Notes: generated by a model not told the origin, from the letters alone. Shown: positions 9,699 through 19,283, counted from the stretch's first letter. The stretch is 49,852 nucleotides of DNA from Mastigocoleus sp. MO_188.B34 (GCF_030065675.1 NZ_JASJDK010000032.1:1-49852), one strand, 5' to 3'. Numbers and translations: made by a program.

Positions 9699-10322
9699 TT
9701 AATCTTCATAATAAATACGACATTCTGGTGCATCTGGGTTTGCGGCACAGTATTCTTCAAAGGAAGCTTTGGTAGATATAATACTTTCAGCTTTTTGATT
9801 GATTGCTTGTGCTTGTAGTTCTTCAACCGCATCCCAAGCTGCAGTGCATACCTTAGAACTAGCACCATAAATTGCACAAATAGTGCGAGCTTCTTCTACT
9901 GCTTTTTGAATTACTTCTTCAAACAAAATAGCTTTGGGGCTATCAATAGTATCATTTTTAGTCAGAATATCTGTAACTGAAATTGTGCCTAATAATTCAC
10001 CTTGAACTACAGGTGCGGTGTGGATACCGGTATTAGCGAACATTTTGGCTACATATTCTATACCCAGATCTGGATTGATGATAATACAGGGCTTGGACAT
10101 AATTTCAAAGACCCTTACCTGTTTGGGGGATTTACCGTAAGCCGTTACCTTATAGATAATATCTGTTTCCGATACTATTCCATAAGCGTCATATTCATGA
10201 CAGCGCTCGACAATCAAAGCTCGTATTCCATGATTTTTCATCAATGTAATTGCTTCTGCAACAGTCGCTGAACCCTTGATCGTAACTACCTCCTTGCTCA
10301 TGATATCTTCGGCTTTCATCAT
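9699..10322 (-). CDS. CBS domain-CP12 fusion protein
   Basis: A 207-residue cytosolic protein. Residues 1 to about 125 contain two CBS motifs (MSKEVVTIKGSATVAEAI and MSKPCIIINPDLGIEYVAKM), which bind adenine nucleotides in other proteins. Residues of about 135-207 form a CP12-like domain with the hallmark AWDAVEEL (162-169), an N-terminal Cys pair C149/C159 and a C-terminal pair C192/C201, ending CRIYYED. Free CP12 is a redox-controlled linker that inactivates GAPDH and phosphoribulokinase in the dark. CBS-CP12 fusions are a known cyanobacterial family thought to link adenylate status to carbon fixation; the partner here is inferred. The start has GGAGG eight bases upstream. The gene stands alone. 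Confidence 0.95.
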   Translation of the reverse strand: MMKAEDIMSKEVVTIKGSATVAEAITLMKNHGIRALIVERCHEYDAYGIVSETDIIYKVTAYGKSPKQVRVFEIMSKPCIIINPDLGIEYVAKMFANTGIHTAPVVQGELLGTISVTDILTKNDTIDSPKAILFEEVIQKAVEEARTICAIYGASSKVCTAAWDAVEELQAQAINQKAESIISTKASFEEYCAANPDAPECRIYYED

Positions 10323-10948
10323 TGCTTTAGCCTCCGGTTGTTAAACTAATTGGGGGTAATTATTAATTTGCTCAATCAATTACTTTTTTGATTGACAAGA
10401 TTTAGGTGTTTACGATTTGGAGCTTAAGATTTAAAGCTTAGATTCAAAGTTGAGATTTAAAGTTGCAATTTAAAAATTACTGCTGCGATTATGTAAGTAT
10501 TTTGAGATAAATATTTTTGAGATAATTTTGCCAGAATTTTACTAAAATTAACTAAAGTTTATAGATTTTCGCTATGAATTGAGCAGTTTGAAATATATGT
10601 TTTGAGTTTGAAATATCTATTTTGAAGTATGTAGCTTGGAGTTTTCTATTAAGTTTCCTCTAGCTGCAATATTTCTGTTTGACGATCGCTAGAGAAGATA
10701 TAGACAAACTCACCCAAATATTAACCACATTCACATGGGGAATAAATTAAGAATGATGACATCTGTCTCAGGATTAGAGATGAATTATAAGGAATTGCAA
10801 TTAAGTGACATACAACTAAAACATTGAGAATTAGCGTCAAGGAGTATTTCACTTCTAACTCCTGACTCCTGACTCCTGAATTTTTTATGTTTCCTATTTC
10901 CTTAGTTTGTTGAAACAGGAAAATACTATGAAAGAAAAAAGTAAAAAC
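10323..10948. other. intergenic region between CBS-CP12 and tRNA-Ser
   Basis: About 625 bases without a convincing gene. The part near 10405-10470 is a loose series of TTTAAAG/GATTTAAAG-like words, and three copies of the heptamer ACTCCTG lie at 10858-10878. The CBS-CP12 promoter must be at its left end. Confidence 0.5.
10858..10878. repeat. heptamer tandem repeat (ACTCCTG)3
   Basis: Three exact ACTCCTG units, about 70 bases past the 3' end of the minus-strand tRNA-Ser gene. Same class of repeat as those in the gene-end gaps of this window. Confidence 0.85.
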
Positions 10949-11034
10949 GGAGAGGGGGGGATTCGAACCCCCGTTGACGTTGCCGCCAAAACGCATTTCG
11001 AGTGCGCCGCATTCAACCACTCTGCCACCTCTCC
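10949..11034 (-). tRNA. tRNA-Ser (anticodon CGA)
   Basis: The minus strand from 11034 to 10949 folds as an 86-base class II tRNA. The acceptor stem is GGAGAGG paired with CCUCUCC, there is a D arm, and the anticodon loop CUCGAAA gives anticodon CGA, which reads UCG. A long variable arm and the T arm with GGUUCGAAUCC follow. The 3' CCA is not encoded. Any protein frame across this region is spurious. Confidence 0.96.
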
Positions 11035-11292
11035 AAACAAAAATATTTAATTGAAATAGACCTGAGTCTAGAAGAAACCAAAAGTTCCGCATTCTATTCT
11101 AACAAGAGTATCACGAGTTGAGAATAACCAACATATTCTTTTTTCTAATTTGTTCCCTATCTATATTTAATGCTTAACAAGAGTTAATTTTATACTTGCA
11201 CTTGGTAGCAAATTCTGTAACGAGAACAAGATAAAAGGGAATTTAAGCCTAAATTTAAGAAAAAATAGACAATTATCCAAAATAAACATGTA

Positions 11293-12213
11293 ATGCTTTT
11301 TCAAGACCTTAGAGACTATCAAATTCTATTCCTCACTTTGTTTTTAGTCTTGGGGATTGGGACAAGGGATTGGACTGTACGACCGGAATTAATTTTAATC
11401 GCTATTGCAACTTGCCTAATAACCCAATGGATCTTTAGTCGAGGAAATCAGTCTAAAGGTGATAGTTCAAATTCTTCTAACTCAAATTCTTCTAACTCAA
11501 ATTCTTCTAGCTTGAATTTTTCTCACTCAAGTTTTGCTAACTTAGATTTCTTAAACTCCAATCTTTCCATCCGCAGCGCCTTAATTACTTCCCTAGGGTT
11601 AAGTTTGCTTTTGCGCGCTGACCATTGGACAACTATAGCCATCGCTGGATTTTTTGCAATCGCTAGTAAATTTATCTTTAAAGTAGGGAATAAACATTTT
11701 TTTAATCCAGCTAATTTTGGCATCATTGCAGCACTGATATTAACCAATGATGCTTGGGTATCCCCAGGACAGTGGGGGGAAGATTGGTGGTATGCAATGT
11801 TATTTCTTGGTGCTGGTGGAATAATTTTGCAAAAAGTTGGTCGCTGGGATACTACAGCAGCTTTTTTGGGTACTTATGCAGTTTTAGAAGGTATTCGTAA
11901 TTTCTGGTTGGGTTGGACTTGGGATGTTTACTCACACCGTTTAATTAATGGATCTTTATTGCTGTTTGCTTTATTTATGGTGACCGATCCTCGTTCAATT
12001 CCTAATTCTCGTATCGGTAGGGTTATTTGGGCGATCTGCATCGCCACATTGACTTTTATTCTGAGGAATTATTTTTTGATGTCCACCGCTGTATTTTGGG
12101 CACTATTTTTACTTGCACCTTTAACAGTACTGTTTGATGCAATCTGGACTGCACAGCGATTTTCTTGGAGTAGTCAAGGAATTGGGGATTCAATCTTAGA
12201 GATTAGGGATTAG
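11293..12213 (+). CDS. NqrB/RnfD-like polytopic membrane protein
   Basis: A 306-residue membrane protein with about nine hydrophobic segments. The stretch TIAIAGFFAIASKFIFK...NKHFFNPANFG and the later MVTDPRSIPNSRIGR match conserved parts of NqrB/RnfD, the flavin-carrying membrane subunits of sodium-pumping NADH:quinone and Rnf complexes. No S-G-A-T flavin-attachment motif is visible, and no other Nqr/Rnf subunit lies nearby, so electron transfer by this protein is an inference. Residues of about 56-93 are an insert between hydrophobic segments, made of a 15-bp tandem repeat (SNSSN units decaying to LNFSH, SSFAN, LDFLN). The last residues (IGDSILEIRD) derive from heptamer-like DNA. It precedes the DUF2330 gene by about 146 bases on the same strand. 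Confidence 0.85.
   Translation: MLFQDLRDYQILFLTLFLVLGIGTRDWTVRPELILIAIATCLITQWIFSRGNQSKGDSSNSSNSNSSNSNSSSLNFSHSSFANLDFLNSNLSIRSALITSLGLSLLLRADHWTTIAIAGFFAIASKFIFKVGNKHFFNPANFGIIAALILTNDAWVSPGQWGEDWWYAMLFLGAGGIILQKVGRWDTTAAFLGTYAVLEGIRNFWLGWTWDVYSHRLINGSLLLFALFMVTDPRSIPNSRIGRVIWAICIATLTFILRNYFLMSTAVFWALFLLAPLTVLFDAIWTAQRFSWSSQGIGDSILEIRD
11467..11571 (+). repeat. 15-bp coding minisatellite in the NqrB/RnfD-like gene
   Basis: Unit TCAAATTCTTCTAAC: the first copy differs at no more than one edge base and the next two are near-exact (11467-11511). Four degenerate units in the same 15-bp register follow to 11571. The encoded five-residue periodicity resembles pentapeptide repeats in its later part. 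Confidence 0.85.
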
Positions 12214-12359
12214 AAAGTATTAATTTTCTTTCCTATGTCCGTAACAAGTCAGCGCTTGATGGAGTAAGAAACAAGCAAAAGAACAAAATTAATCAATAAT
12301 TGGGAATTGTATAAAAAGAAGTTTTTTCGTAAATATCAATCAAGAACTAAAAAATCAAA

Positions 12360-13748
12360 ATGATACTCTCAATCAAACAAATATTTCGGGTATTAATTTC
12401 ATTACTACTAAGTTTTGTCATACTGTTTTACTTTACCCCTGCAGCCTGGGCTTTTTGTGGATTTTATGTTGCTAAAGCTGATAGCAAACTATATAACCAA
12501 GCTTCTCAGGTTGTCATTGCTCGTAAAGACAATCGCACTGTGTTGACAATGGCAAATGATTATCAAGGTGATGTCAAGGATTTCGCTATGGTAGTTCCTG
12601 TTCCAACAGTGCTAAAAAAAGAACAAGTTAAAGTTGCAAAATCAAAAATTATTGAAAGATTAGATGCTTTTAGCGCACCACGTTTAGTTGAATATTTTGA
12701 TGAAGATCCTTGCAACCCAATTTTATACGAAAGACAAGCATTAAGTGGTGCCAGTCGTGGTGCACCTAGACCAGCAGGGCGTTTGAAAAAAGCTGATAAT
12801 TTAGGCGTGACTGTAGAAGCTAAGTTTAATGTTGGTGAATACGATATTGTTATTCTGAGTGCAAAAGAATCTAACGGTTTACAAACTTGGTTACGACGCA
12901 ACGGCTACAAAATTCCTCGAGGAGCAAGAAGTTTACTGCAACCTTATATCCGTCAGGGGATGAAGTTCTTTGTTGCTAAAGTCAACTTAGATAAATTTGA
13001 GGAAAAAGGTTATCAATTCCTCCGTCCTTTGCAAATATCCTATGAATCTTCCAAATACATGCTTCCGATTCGTTTGGGGATGATCAACTCCACAGCAGAG
13101 CAAGACTTGTTGGTTTACATTATTTCCCCTAAAGGACAAGCAGAGGTTACTAACTATCGCACAGTAAAAGTTCCTTCAAATACTAATATCCCCGTATTTG
13201 TTAAAGATGAATTCAAGGATTTTTATAAATCTATGTTTAAAACAGCATATACCAAGGAAGACAAAAAAGTTGTTTTTCTTGAATATGCTTGGGATATGGG
13301 TACTTGCGATCCCTGTTCTGCTCAACCTCTCAACCGACAAGAACTCAAAGATGCTGGAGTATTTTGGTTAGACGAACCTGCTGTGGATCTACCAATCAAT
13401 CCCAGAGGTCGACGTTTTCGTCGTCCTCACCCAAGTAACATTTTCATTACTCGCTTGCATGTCCGCTACACCCGCAATAAATTTCCTGAAGACTTGATGT
13501 TCCAAGAAACATCCAACAGACAAAACTTCCAAGGACGTTATGTTTTGCGACATCCTTTCAAAGGTGACTTAAACTGTAAAGCTGGTCGACAATATAAAAG
13601 GTCTTTACCTAGACGTTTTGAGAAAGAAGCACAAAATCTTGCCAAACTTACTAGTTGGAATATTCAAGATATTCGTAAGAAAATGAGTATCAATGAACAG
13701 CCTACTAACTCCTGGTGGCAAAGTTTATTGCAGTGGGTAGGATTTTAG
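12360..13748 (+). CDS. DUF2330 family exported protein
   Basis: A 462-residue protein. It has a hydrophobic N-terminal signal or anchor (about 9-31, ending PAAWAF), then the DUF2330 core: CGFYVAKADSKLYNQASQ at the start, DFAMVVPVPT, and further on the motif CDPCSAQPL. Cysteines occur at the mature N-terminus (FCGFY), in DEDPCNP, as the CxxC pair CDPC and near the C-terminus (DLNCKAG), which suits an extracytoplasmic protein with disulfides. The family has no established function. The upstream neighbour on the same strand is the NqrB/RnfD-like membrane protein, so the two may work together. A perfect palindrome (13759-13778) follows the stop. Confidence 0.9.
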   Translation: MILSIKQIFRVLISLLLSFVILFYFTPAAWAFCGFYVAKADSKLYNQASQVVIARKDNRTVLTMANDYQGDVKDFAMVVPVPTVLKKEQVKVAKSKIIERLDAFSAPRLVEYFDEDPCNPILYERQALSGASRGAPRPAGRLKKADNLGVTVEAKFNVGEYDIVILSAKESNGLQTWLRRNGYKIPRGARSLLQPYIRQGMKFFVAKVNLDKFEEKGYQFLRPLQISYESSKYMLPIRLGMINSTAEQDLLVYIISPKGQAEVTNYRTVKVPSNTNIPVFVKDEFKDFYKSMFKTAYTKEDKKVVFLEYAWDMGTCDPCSAQPLNRQELKDAGVFWLDEPAVDLPINPRGRRFRRPHPSNIFITRLHVRYTRNKFPEDLMFQETSNRQNFQGRYVLRHPFKGDLNCKAGRQYKRSLPRRFEKEAQNLAKLTSWNIQDIRKKMSINEQPTNSWWQSLLQWVGF

Positions 13749-13758
13749 TTTTTAGAAT

Positions 13759-13778
13759 CCCCTAGCTACAGCTAGGGG
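13759..13778. terminator. perfect palindrome between convergent DUF2330 and leuA
   Basis: CCCCTAGCT and AGCTAGGGG are separated by two bases, forming a 9-bp inverted repeat ten bases past one stop and nine bases before the other. Neither side has a T-run, so it is a bidirectional RNA hairpin or 3'-end barrier rather than a textbook Rho-independent terminator. Confidence 0.55.
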
Positions 13779-13787
13779 AGCAATCAA

Positions 13788-15389
13788 CTAAACACCACCA
13801 CCAACTTGCTGTTGTTTTTGCTGATTAACCAGCGCAGCGTATAACCTATTGAGTGCATTAACATATGCTTGTGCTGATGCCACAATGATATCTGTATTTG
13901 CTGAGTGACCTGAGAAAACCCTTTCTTCGTATTGCAGACGAATAGTCACTTCCCCAATTGCATCTATACCCGCTGTTACTGACTGCACAGAAAATTCAAT
14001 TAATTGATTGGGTACATTGATAACCCTGTTAATTGCTTTATATACAGCATCTACTGGTCCCGTACCAATTGCAGCATCAGTTAGTTCTTTACCATCAGGA
14101 TTGCGAAGGGTTACTGTTGCTGTCGGACGACTGCGATCGCCACAGGAAACTTGTACTAATTCCAAACGAAATAGGTCTGGCGCTTGTTGAATTTCATCAT
14201 TTACAAGTGCTTCTAAATCCCAATCAGTAATTTCCTTCTTTTTATCTCCGACTTCTTTAAATCTTACAAATGCTTTATTTAGATCGTTTTCTGATAGTTC
14301 AAAACCTAATTCTTTCAGACGAGTACGAAAAGCATTTCTACCTGAATGTTTGCCCAATACTATTTTATTAGTATTTAAACCTATCAATTGGGCATCCATT
14401 ATTTCATAAGTTCGCTTATTTTTGAGTACTCCATCTTGATGAATTCCAGATTCATGAGCAAAAGCATTTGTACCAACAATTGCTTTATTTGGCTGGACTA
14501 ATAAACCTGTTAAATTAGAAACTAAACGGGAAGTTTTATAAATTTGTTGAGTATCAATATTGGTTAATGGTTCTTCCGAGTTAGTAGGACGTCCTAAAAA
14601 GGGATTAAAATATTGTCGCCTTACATGTAGCGCCATTACTAATTCTTCTAAGGCTGCATTTCCTGCTCTTTCACCAATACCATTAATCGTACATTCTAAC
14701 TGTCTAGCACCATTTTTTACTGCCTCTAAAAAATTAGCGACAGCTAAACCTAAATCGTTATGTCCATGTACAGAAATAATTGCTTGATCGATATTGGGAA
14801 CATTATCTTTTATTCCTTTAATTAATGCTCCAAATTCACTAGGAGTTGTATAACCTACCGTGTCAGGAATGTTAATCGTAGTTGCTCCTGCTGCAATGGC
14901 TTGCTCTAAAACTTGATAAAGAAATTTTGGTTCGGAACGAGCAGCATCTTCAGGGGAAAATTCAATATCATCTGTAAAACTTTTGGCATAACTTACCATT
15001 TCCCCAGTAATTGATAGCACCTCCGATCTAGTTTTTTTCAACTTATATTCGAGGTGAATATCACTAGTCGCAATGAAGGTATGAATTCGTTGCTTTGCTG
15101 CAGCTTTGATTGCATCAGCGGCTGATTTGATATCTTCGTGACGTGCTCTAGCTAAACTGCAGATAACTGGACCATCGCTTGTTCCCACTGTTTCAGCAAT
15201 CCTACTGACAGCTTCAAAATCTCCAGGACTAGCAAAGGCAAAGCCAGCCTCAATTATATCTACTCCCAAACGCGCTAACTGCTTTGCGATAGTAAGTTTC
15301 TCATCTATATTCAGAGTCGCTCCCGGACATTGCTCGCCATCTCTGAGGGTAGTATCAAAAATAATTATGCGTTCTGATTTGGTATCCAT
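13788..15389 (-). CDS. leuA: 2-isopropylmalate synthase
   Basis: LeuA condenses acetyl-CoA with 2-oxoisovalerate, the first committed step of leucine synthesis. Catalytic-domain features are clear: [12 protein letters not shown] at 12-23 with the catalytic R16 and metal ligand D17, [11 protein letters not shown] with the metal-binding His pair near 208-210, and [14 protein letters not shown]. The C-terminal third is the LeuA regulatory dimer domain (about 395-525) where leucine inhibits. The length of 533 residues is normal. It ends in a Gln-rich tail ([12 protein letters not shown]). The start ATG lacks a clear ribosome binding site. An NYN gene lies 85 bases upstream on the same strand and may be co-transcribed. 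Confidence 0.97.
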   Translation of the reverse strand: MDTKSERIIIFDTTLRDGEQCPGATLNIDEKLTIAKQLARLGVDIIEAGFAFASPGDFEAVSRIAETVGTSDGPVICSLARARHEDIKSAADAIKAAAKQRIHTFIATSDIHLEYKLKKTRSEVLSITGEMVSYAKSFTDDIEFSPEDAARSEPKFLYQVLEQAIAAGATTINIPDTVGYTTPSEFGALIKGIKDNVPNIDQAIISVHGHNDLGLAVANFLEAVKNGARQLECTINGIGERAGNAALEELVMALHVRRQYFNPFLGRPTNSEEPLTNIDTQQIYKTSRLVSNLTGLLVQPNKAIVGTNAFAHESGIHQDGVLKNKRTYEIMDAQLIGLNTNKIVLGKHSGRNAFRTRLKELGFELSENDLNKAFVRFKEVGDKKKEITDWDLEALVNDEIQQAPDLFRLELVQVSCGDRSRPTATVTLRNPDGKELTDAAIGTGPVDAVYKAINRVINVPNQLIEFSVQSVTAGIDAIGEVTIRLQYEERVFSGHSANTDIIVASAQAYVNALNRLYAALVNQQKQQQVGGGV

Positions 15390-15474
15390 TATTGTATTTG
15401 TTTTTGTTTTTACTTGTTACTTAAAATACCTAATTCCTTAAGTTCTTTTTTATTTTTGTTAATAGTTATTAAGA

Positions 15475-15999
15475 TTACTGACCTTCTACTTTCTCAATTG
15501 ATTCTCTAACAGCATTCATATCTATATATCTATCGGTGGCATTACGTAATTCTCTTGCTATCATACCCTCAGTTGATACTACTGTAATATGAGTATTTTT
15601 TGAGCGTAATAGTTCAATAGCTCTTTCAAAATCACCATCTCCGCTGAACAAAACTACTCTGTCGTATTGGTCTACTGTATTAAACATATCTACGACTATT
15701 TCTATATCTAAATTTGCTTTTTGTGAGTAGCGACCAGAGACATCATCATAATATTCTTTAAGAATCTTAGTTCGGACTGTATATCCCAGACTAATAAGAG
15801 CATCTCGAAAACCTCGTTGATCCTGAGGGTCTTTTAAGCCAGTGTACCAGAATGCATTTACTAAAGTTGTACCTGGTTGCTCGTGTGCAAAGTATTCTAA
15901 AACTCTTCGGGGGTCAAAAAACCACCCATTCTTTTGTTGAGCATAGAACATATTATTCCCGTCTACAAAAATAGACAGGCGGTTGTGTGAGGTACCCAT
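15475..15999 (-). CDS. NYN domain (LabA-like) putative ribonuclease
   Basis: A 174-residue protein that is almost entirely one NYN domain. Acidic residues are D13 in FVDGNN, D98 and D104 in KANLDIEIVVDM, and D121 and D123 in FSGDGDF. This is the compact LabA form without the long N-terminal extension of the homologue at 1871-2536. A role in RNA cleavage is inferred from the fold; in Synechococcus LabA acts in circadian output. AGGTG lies about ten bases before the ATG. It is directly upstream of leuA in the same direction. Confidence 0.9.
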   Translation of the reverse strand: MGTSHNRLSIFVDGNNMFYAQQKNGWFFDPRRVLEYFAHEQPGTTLVNAFWYTGLKDPQDQRGFRDALISLGYTVRTKILKEYYDDVSGRYSQKANLDIEIVVDMFNTVDQYDRVVLFSGDGDFERAIELLRSKNTHITVVSTEGMIARELRNATDRYIDMNAVRESIEKVEGQ

Positions 16000-16814
16000 A
16001 ATATATACACCTAAAAATATTTAAATCAATTTAGATTGAACAACAGATTATATCAATAATAAAATGGCTAATTTACTAATATATATAAAATATATTGTCA
16101 TATAGAACCTTGATATAATTCATAAGGGCAAGTAAAAATAAAACTCAAACAATTTTTGTGTATCCCATAACTGCTTATACTTTTTCACATTTAGTAATCA
16201 TAAAAAGTAGCTTGTAATCAAAATTGACTAATTTGGTTCTTCAGTTAGAACTGATTAATTACAGCATTAAGATGCTATACCTCAATCCAGTTTACTCTGA
16301 AAGCGGTATTCTCTTGGAACAGAGTGGAATTTACACTTTTTTGTCATGAGATGATCGTACTGCCACATAAGTTCATTTTTCCCACTTTGAGTGAGTATCA
16401 TTCACTTGTAAGTGTTTTATTCAAGTCATAAAGCATAATATTTTCCTGTCCTAACTTCGACTAGAAGTTTAATGACTTACCTTGGTATGAATTAGGAAAT
16501 TTTAAGTTCAAAACCTATCCAGGGAAGCTTATCTGACTTACCTTTAATTTTTTTGCCAAGATGATGACATCTCTGCATATTTTGTGTACATAAATTTTCT
16601 AAATAATCAATGTGTTGGATGAAACATGGTATACTGTATTTCAAAATTTTTCTGAGAAAATTAGGTAAAAAAATAAGCAATGTGGAGTAGATAATACAAA
16701 TTTTTTTTCATTTGTATAAGATAATCATCTAAAATTAGAATATCAGGGTGTTTATACTAGAAAGCAATGTAAATAAAACAACAAAACATTAGCAGACCGT
16801 TCGAGAATCGCGGT
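16000..16814. other. divergent intergenic region before the CHASE2 kinase
   Basis: About 815 bases with promoters expected at both ends. A 62-codon frame at 16492-16680 on the minus strand looks spurious. No repeat or RNA gene is recognised. Confidence 0.4.
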
Positions 16815-19241
16815 ATGGCAGAAGAACCTACATATACCTTAACCAAAGAAAATATCTCTGGTAGTAATCAAGCTGCAAATCAATCAGATAAGCCTATTAC
16901 TAACCCAATATCGACAATTCAACCTCGGTTTATGAGTAAGTTGGGACATTTTCTTACGGTAGCTTGGACTATTGGTGCAGCGTTCCTGAGCTTTTCTGGG
17001 AATAGTTTGACCATTTCTCAGTCTTTAGAAAATCGTGCTCATGCAAGTTTTTACACTTTGCGCCAAAAGGAGACTCCCCCCAAAGAAATTATAATTTTGG
17101 AGATTGATGATAATTCTATCTCTTTACCAAGAGAAAGTTATCTACTTAACCCTAAAAACTATAGCCATTTAAAGGGACTTAAATCCTTTCCTTACAAAAG
17201 GGAAGTATATGCTCAGGTAATTGATAAGTTGATTGCTGCTGGAGCTCGTCATGTCGCATTACATATAGTCTTTGATAGCGCTAGTAGCTATGGAGCAAAT
17301 GATGATCAAAAGCTGGCTTCTGCATTAAAACGCCATGGCTCGAAGGTAACTTTGGCTACTTTATATCAAGACAGTCAGTTCCTTTACGGTACGATAGATC
17401 GAATCATAACACCCTTATCTAAGTTTCAGAATTATCAATCATCAGTTAATATTGAAAATTTTCTTAAGGAGAAAGACGGTGAAATCCATAGACTATCTTA
17501 CTCATTTGTTGAAACAGTAAAACAACAATTAAAAGAAGATGGTTTGCTAAAACAACAATTAAAAGAAGATGGTTTACTCGACGTTGATATAACTTCATTT
17601 GATCGAGCAGTGTTACGAGGTGCAAAAATTAATTATCCCGAACCCTTGGGCGATCGCATATATTTTTATGGTCCTCCAGGAACATTTGAGAGAAAATCAT
17701 TTTGGGAAGTATTTGACCCGGAATTTTGGGATGCAAATTTCGACGCGGGAAAAATATTTAAAGATAAGATAGTTTTAATTGGAGCTACAGGTAAGCTTGC
17801 GAAGCAATTTCCCGTACCAGTCTCAAACAGTTTATTCTCTTCAACAAAAATGTTTGGGGTAGAAATTCATGCTAACGCGATCGCGACTTTGATGGAAGGA
17901 AAGGCGATTGCTCAAGGGATTGAAAGTAATGTAGGACGTGGTTTATTCACTTTATGTTTAGTGGGAGGAATAGCTTTATTTATTGCCAAAATTAAACGAG
18001 GAACAAAGAGATTTTTTGTAAGTATACTAGTTGCTACAACTTGGGGAGGAATAACCTACGCATTATTTTTTTATGGTAAGTTAATTTTTCCCACAGCAGT
18101 TCCAATAATAGGAATTATTGGTATAGGTTTTTCTTACTTAGGAGTAGAGCTAACAAGAGAATTGATACGAAAAAGCCAGCTAGTGGATATTTTCCGGAGA
18201 TATTCCACAAGTCAGGTTGTTCGGGAAATTTTGAGTCAGCAAGAAGACCTCAAAGACTTGATCTACCAAAGACAGATGGAAATCTCAGGTAAAATTTTAG
18301 ATGCTAGATACAGAATAGTTAAAGTTCTTGGCGCTGGTGGATTTAGCGAAACTTATATTGCTGAAGATTGCAAACGTCCTGGAAATCCCTTGTGTGTTGT
18401 TAAACAATTAAAACCAGTAAACGATAAACCCGCTCAATTGGAAGTCGCAAGACGACTATTTAATTCTGAAGCGAAAACTCTGGAAAAATTAGGTAAGCAC
18501 AATCAAATACCTCAACTGTTAGCTTACTTCGAAGAAGAAGAAGAATTTTATTTAGTTCAAGAATATATCATGGGTCATCCCCTAAGCCGAGAAATTCCAT
18601 CAGGCAAAATTCTTGATGAAAGAACAGTAATCCATATTTTAAAAGACTTACTACAAGTATTGGAATTCGTACATGCAAATGAGGTAATTCATCGCGATAT
18701 TAAACCTAGTAATATTATCCGTCGAGAATCAGATAGAAAACTGGTATTAATTGATTTTGGTGCGGTGAAAGATGTAACGTCTCAATCAAAAGATGAGCTA
18801 GAGCAAACATCTTTTACCATTGGTATTGGTACCAAAGGTTATGCACCTAGCGAGCAATGTTTTGGACGTCCCCAGTACAATAGCGACATTTATGCAGCTG
18901 GTACAATCGCCATCAAAGCTTTGACAGGTAAAGCTCCCCACGAAATTCCAACCGATGGTTATGGAGAATTAAAATGGACAGATCGGGTGAATGTTAGTCC
19001 TGCTTTTGCAAAAATTATCAGTAAAATGGTGCTCAATGATTATAAAAGACGATATCAGTCAGTATCAGAAGTATTATCAGCGATCGCAAAGTTAGGAATG
19101 GGTAGACAAACAAACTACAATCACCACTTACCAACCGATAACATTACTTTAGCTGATACCGATATTCCAACTACACCTTGGGTAATTCCACCCGATGATG
19201 ACGAGCAAAACTCAACTTCTATGTCCCCTACTGATGAGTGA
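16815..19241 (+). CDS. CHASE2-domain membrane serine/threonine kinase
   Basis: An 808-residue sensor kinase. Residues 1-40 are cytoplasmic and polar. A membrane segment at about 45-65 leads into an extracellular CHASE2 sensor (about 70-375) that ends at three closely spaced membrane segments (about 375-455). A short linker is followed by a Hanks-type kinase (about 498-760): Gly loop VLGAGGFSETY, Lys in VVKQLKP, catalytic HRDIKPSNI, DFG in LIDFGAVKD. All catalytic residues appear intact. The C-terminal tail is Thr/Pro/Asp rich. The ligand and substrates are unknown; this architecture is common in filamentous cyanobacteria. The sensor contains a perfect-register 10-residue tandem duplication (KQQLKEDGLL). 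The gene is monocistronic and convergent with the response regulator. Confidence 0.95.
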   Translation: MAEEPTYTLTKENISGSNQAANQSDKPITNPISTIQPRFMSKLGHFLTVAWTIGAAFLSFSGNSLTISQSLENRAHASFYTLRQKETPPKEIIILEIDDNSISLPRESYLLNPKNYSHLKGLKSFPYKREVYAQVIDKLIAAGARHVALHIVFDSASSYGANDDQKLASALKRHGSKVTLATLYQDSQFLYGTIDRIITPLSKFQNYQSSVNIENFLKEKDGEIHRLSYSFVETVKQQLKEDGLLKQQLKEDGLLDVDITSFDRAVLRGAKINYPEPLGDRIYFYGPPGTFERKSFWEVFDPEFWDANFDAGKIFKDKIVLIGATGKLAKQFPVPVSNSLFSSTKMFGVEIHANAIATLMEGKAIAQGIESNVGRGLFTLCLVGGIALFIAKIKRGTKRFFVSILVATTWGGITYALFFYGKLIFPTAVPIIGIIGIGFSYLGVELTRELIRKSQLVDIFRRYSTSQVVREILSQQEDLKDLIYQRQMEISGKILDARYRIVKVLGAGGFSETYIAEDCKRPGNPLCVVKQLKPVNDKPAQLEVARRLFNSEAKTLEKLGKHNQIPQLLAYFEEEEEFYLVQEYIMGHPLSREIPSGKILDERTVIHILKDLLQVLEFVHANEVIHRDIKPSNIIRRESDRKLVLIDFGAVKDVTSQSKDELEQTSFTIGIGTKGYAPSEQCFGRPQYNSDIYAAGTIAIKALTGKAPHEIPTDGYGELKWTDRVNVSPAFAKIISKMVLNDYKRRYQSVSEVLSAIAKLGMGRQTNYNHHLPTDNITLADTDIPTTPWVIPPDDDEQNSTSMSPTDE
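17521..17580 (+). repeat. 30-bp tandem duplication inside the CHASE2 domain
   Basis: Two adjacent 30-base units, identical for the first 25 bases and preceded by the same TAA, encode QQLKEDGLLK and QQLKEDGLLD. The near identity suggests a recent in-frame duplication. Confidence 0.92.
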
Positions 19242-19283
19242 ATCAGTTATACATGTCCGGTAAAACACTTGCGATAAGGTTTC

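Noticed and set aside
10721-11092. 123-codon minus-strand frame
   Set aside because: It reads straight through the tRNA-Ser gene and an STRR; the Gly/Arg-rich part is tRNA sequence.
11293-12213. Part of a complete Nqr or Rnf complex
   Set aside because: No other subunit gene is nearby and the flavin-attachment S-G-A-T motif is not seen.
16492-16680. 62-codon minus-strand frame
   Set aside because: AT-rich DNA with Lys/Phe/Ile-dominated translation and no ribosome binding site or motif.
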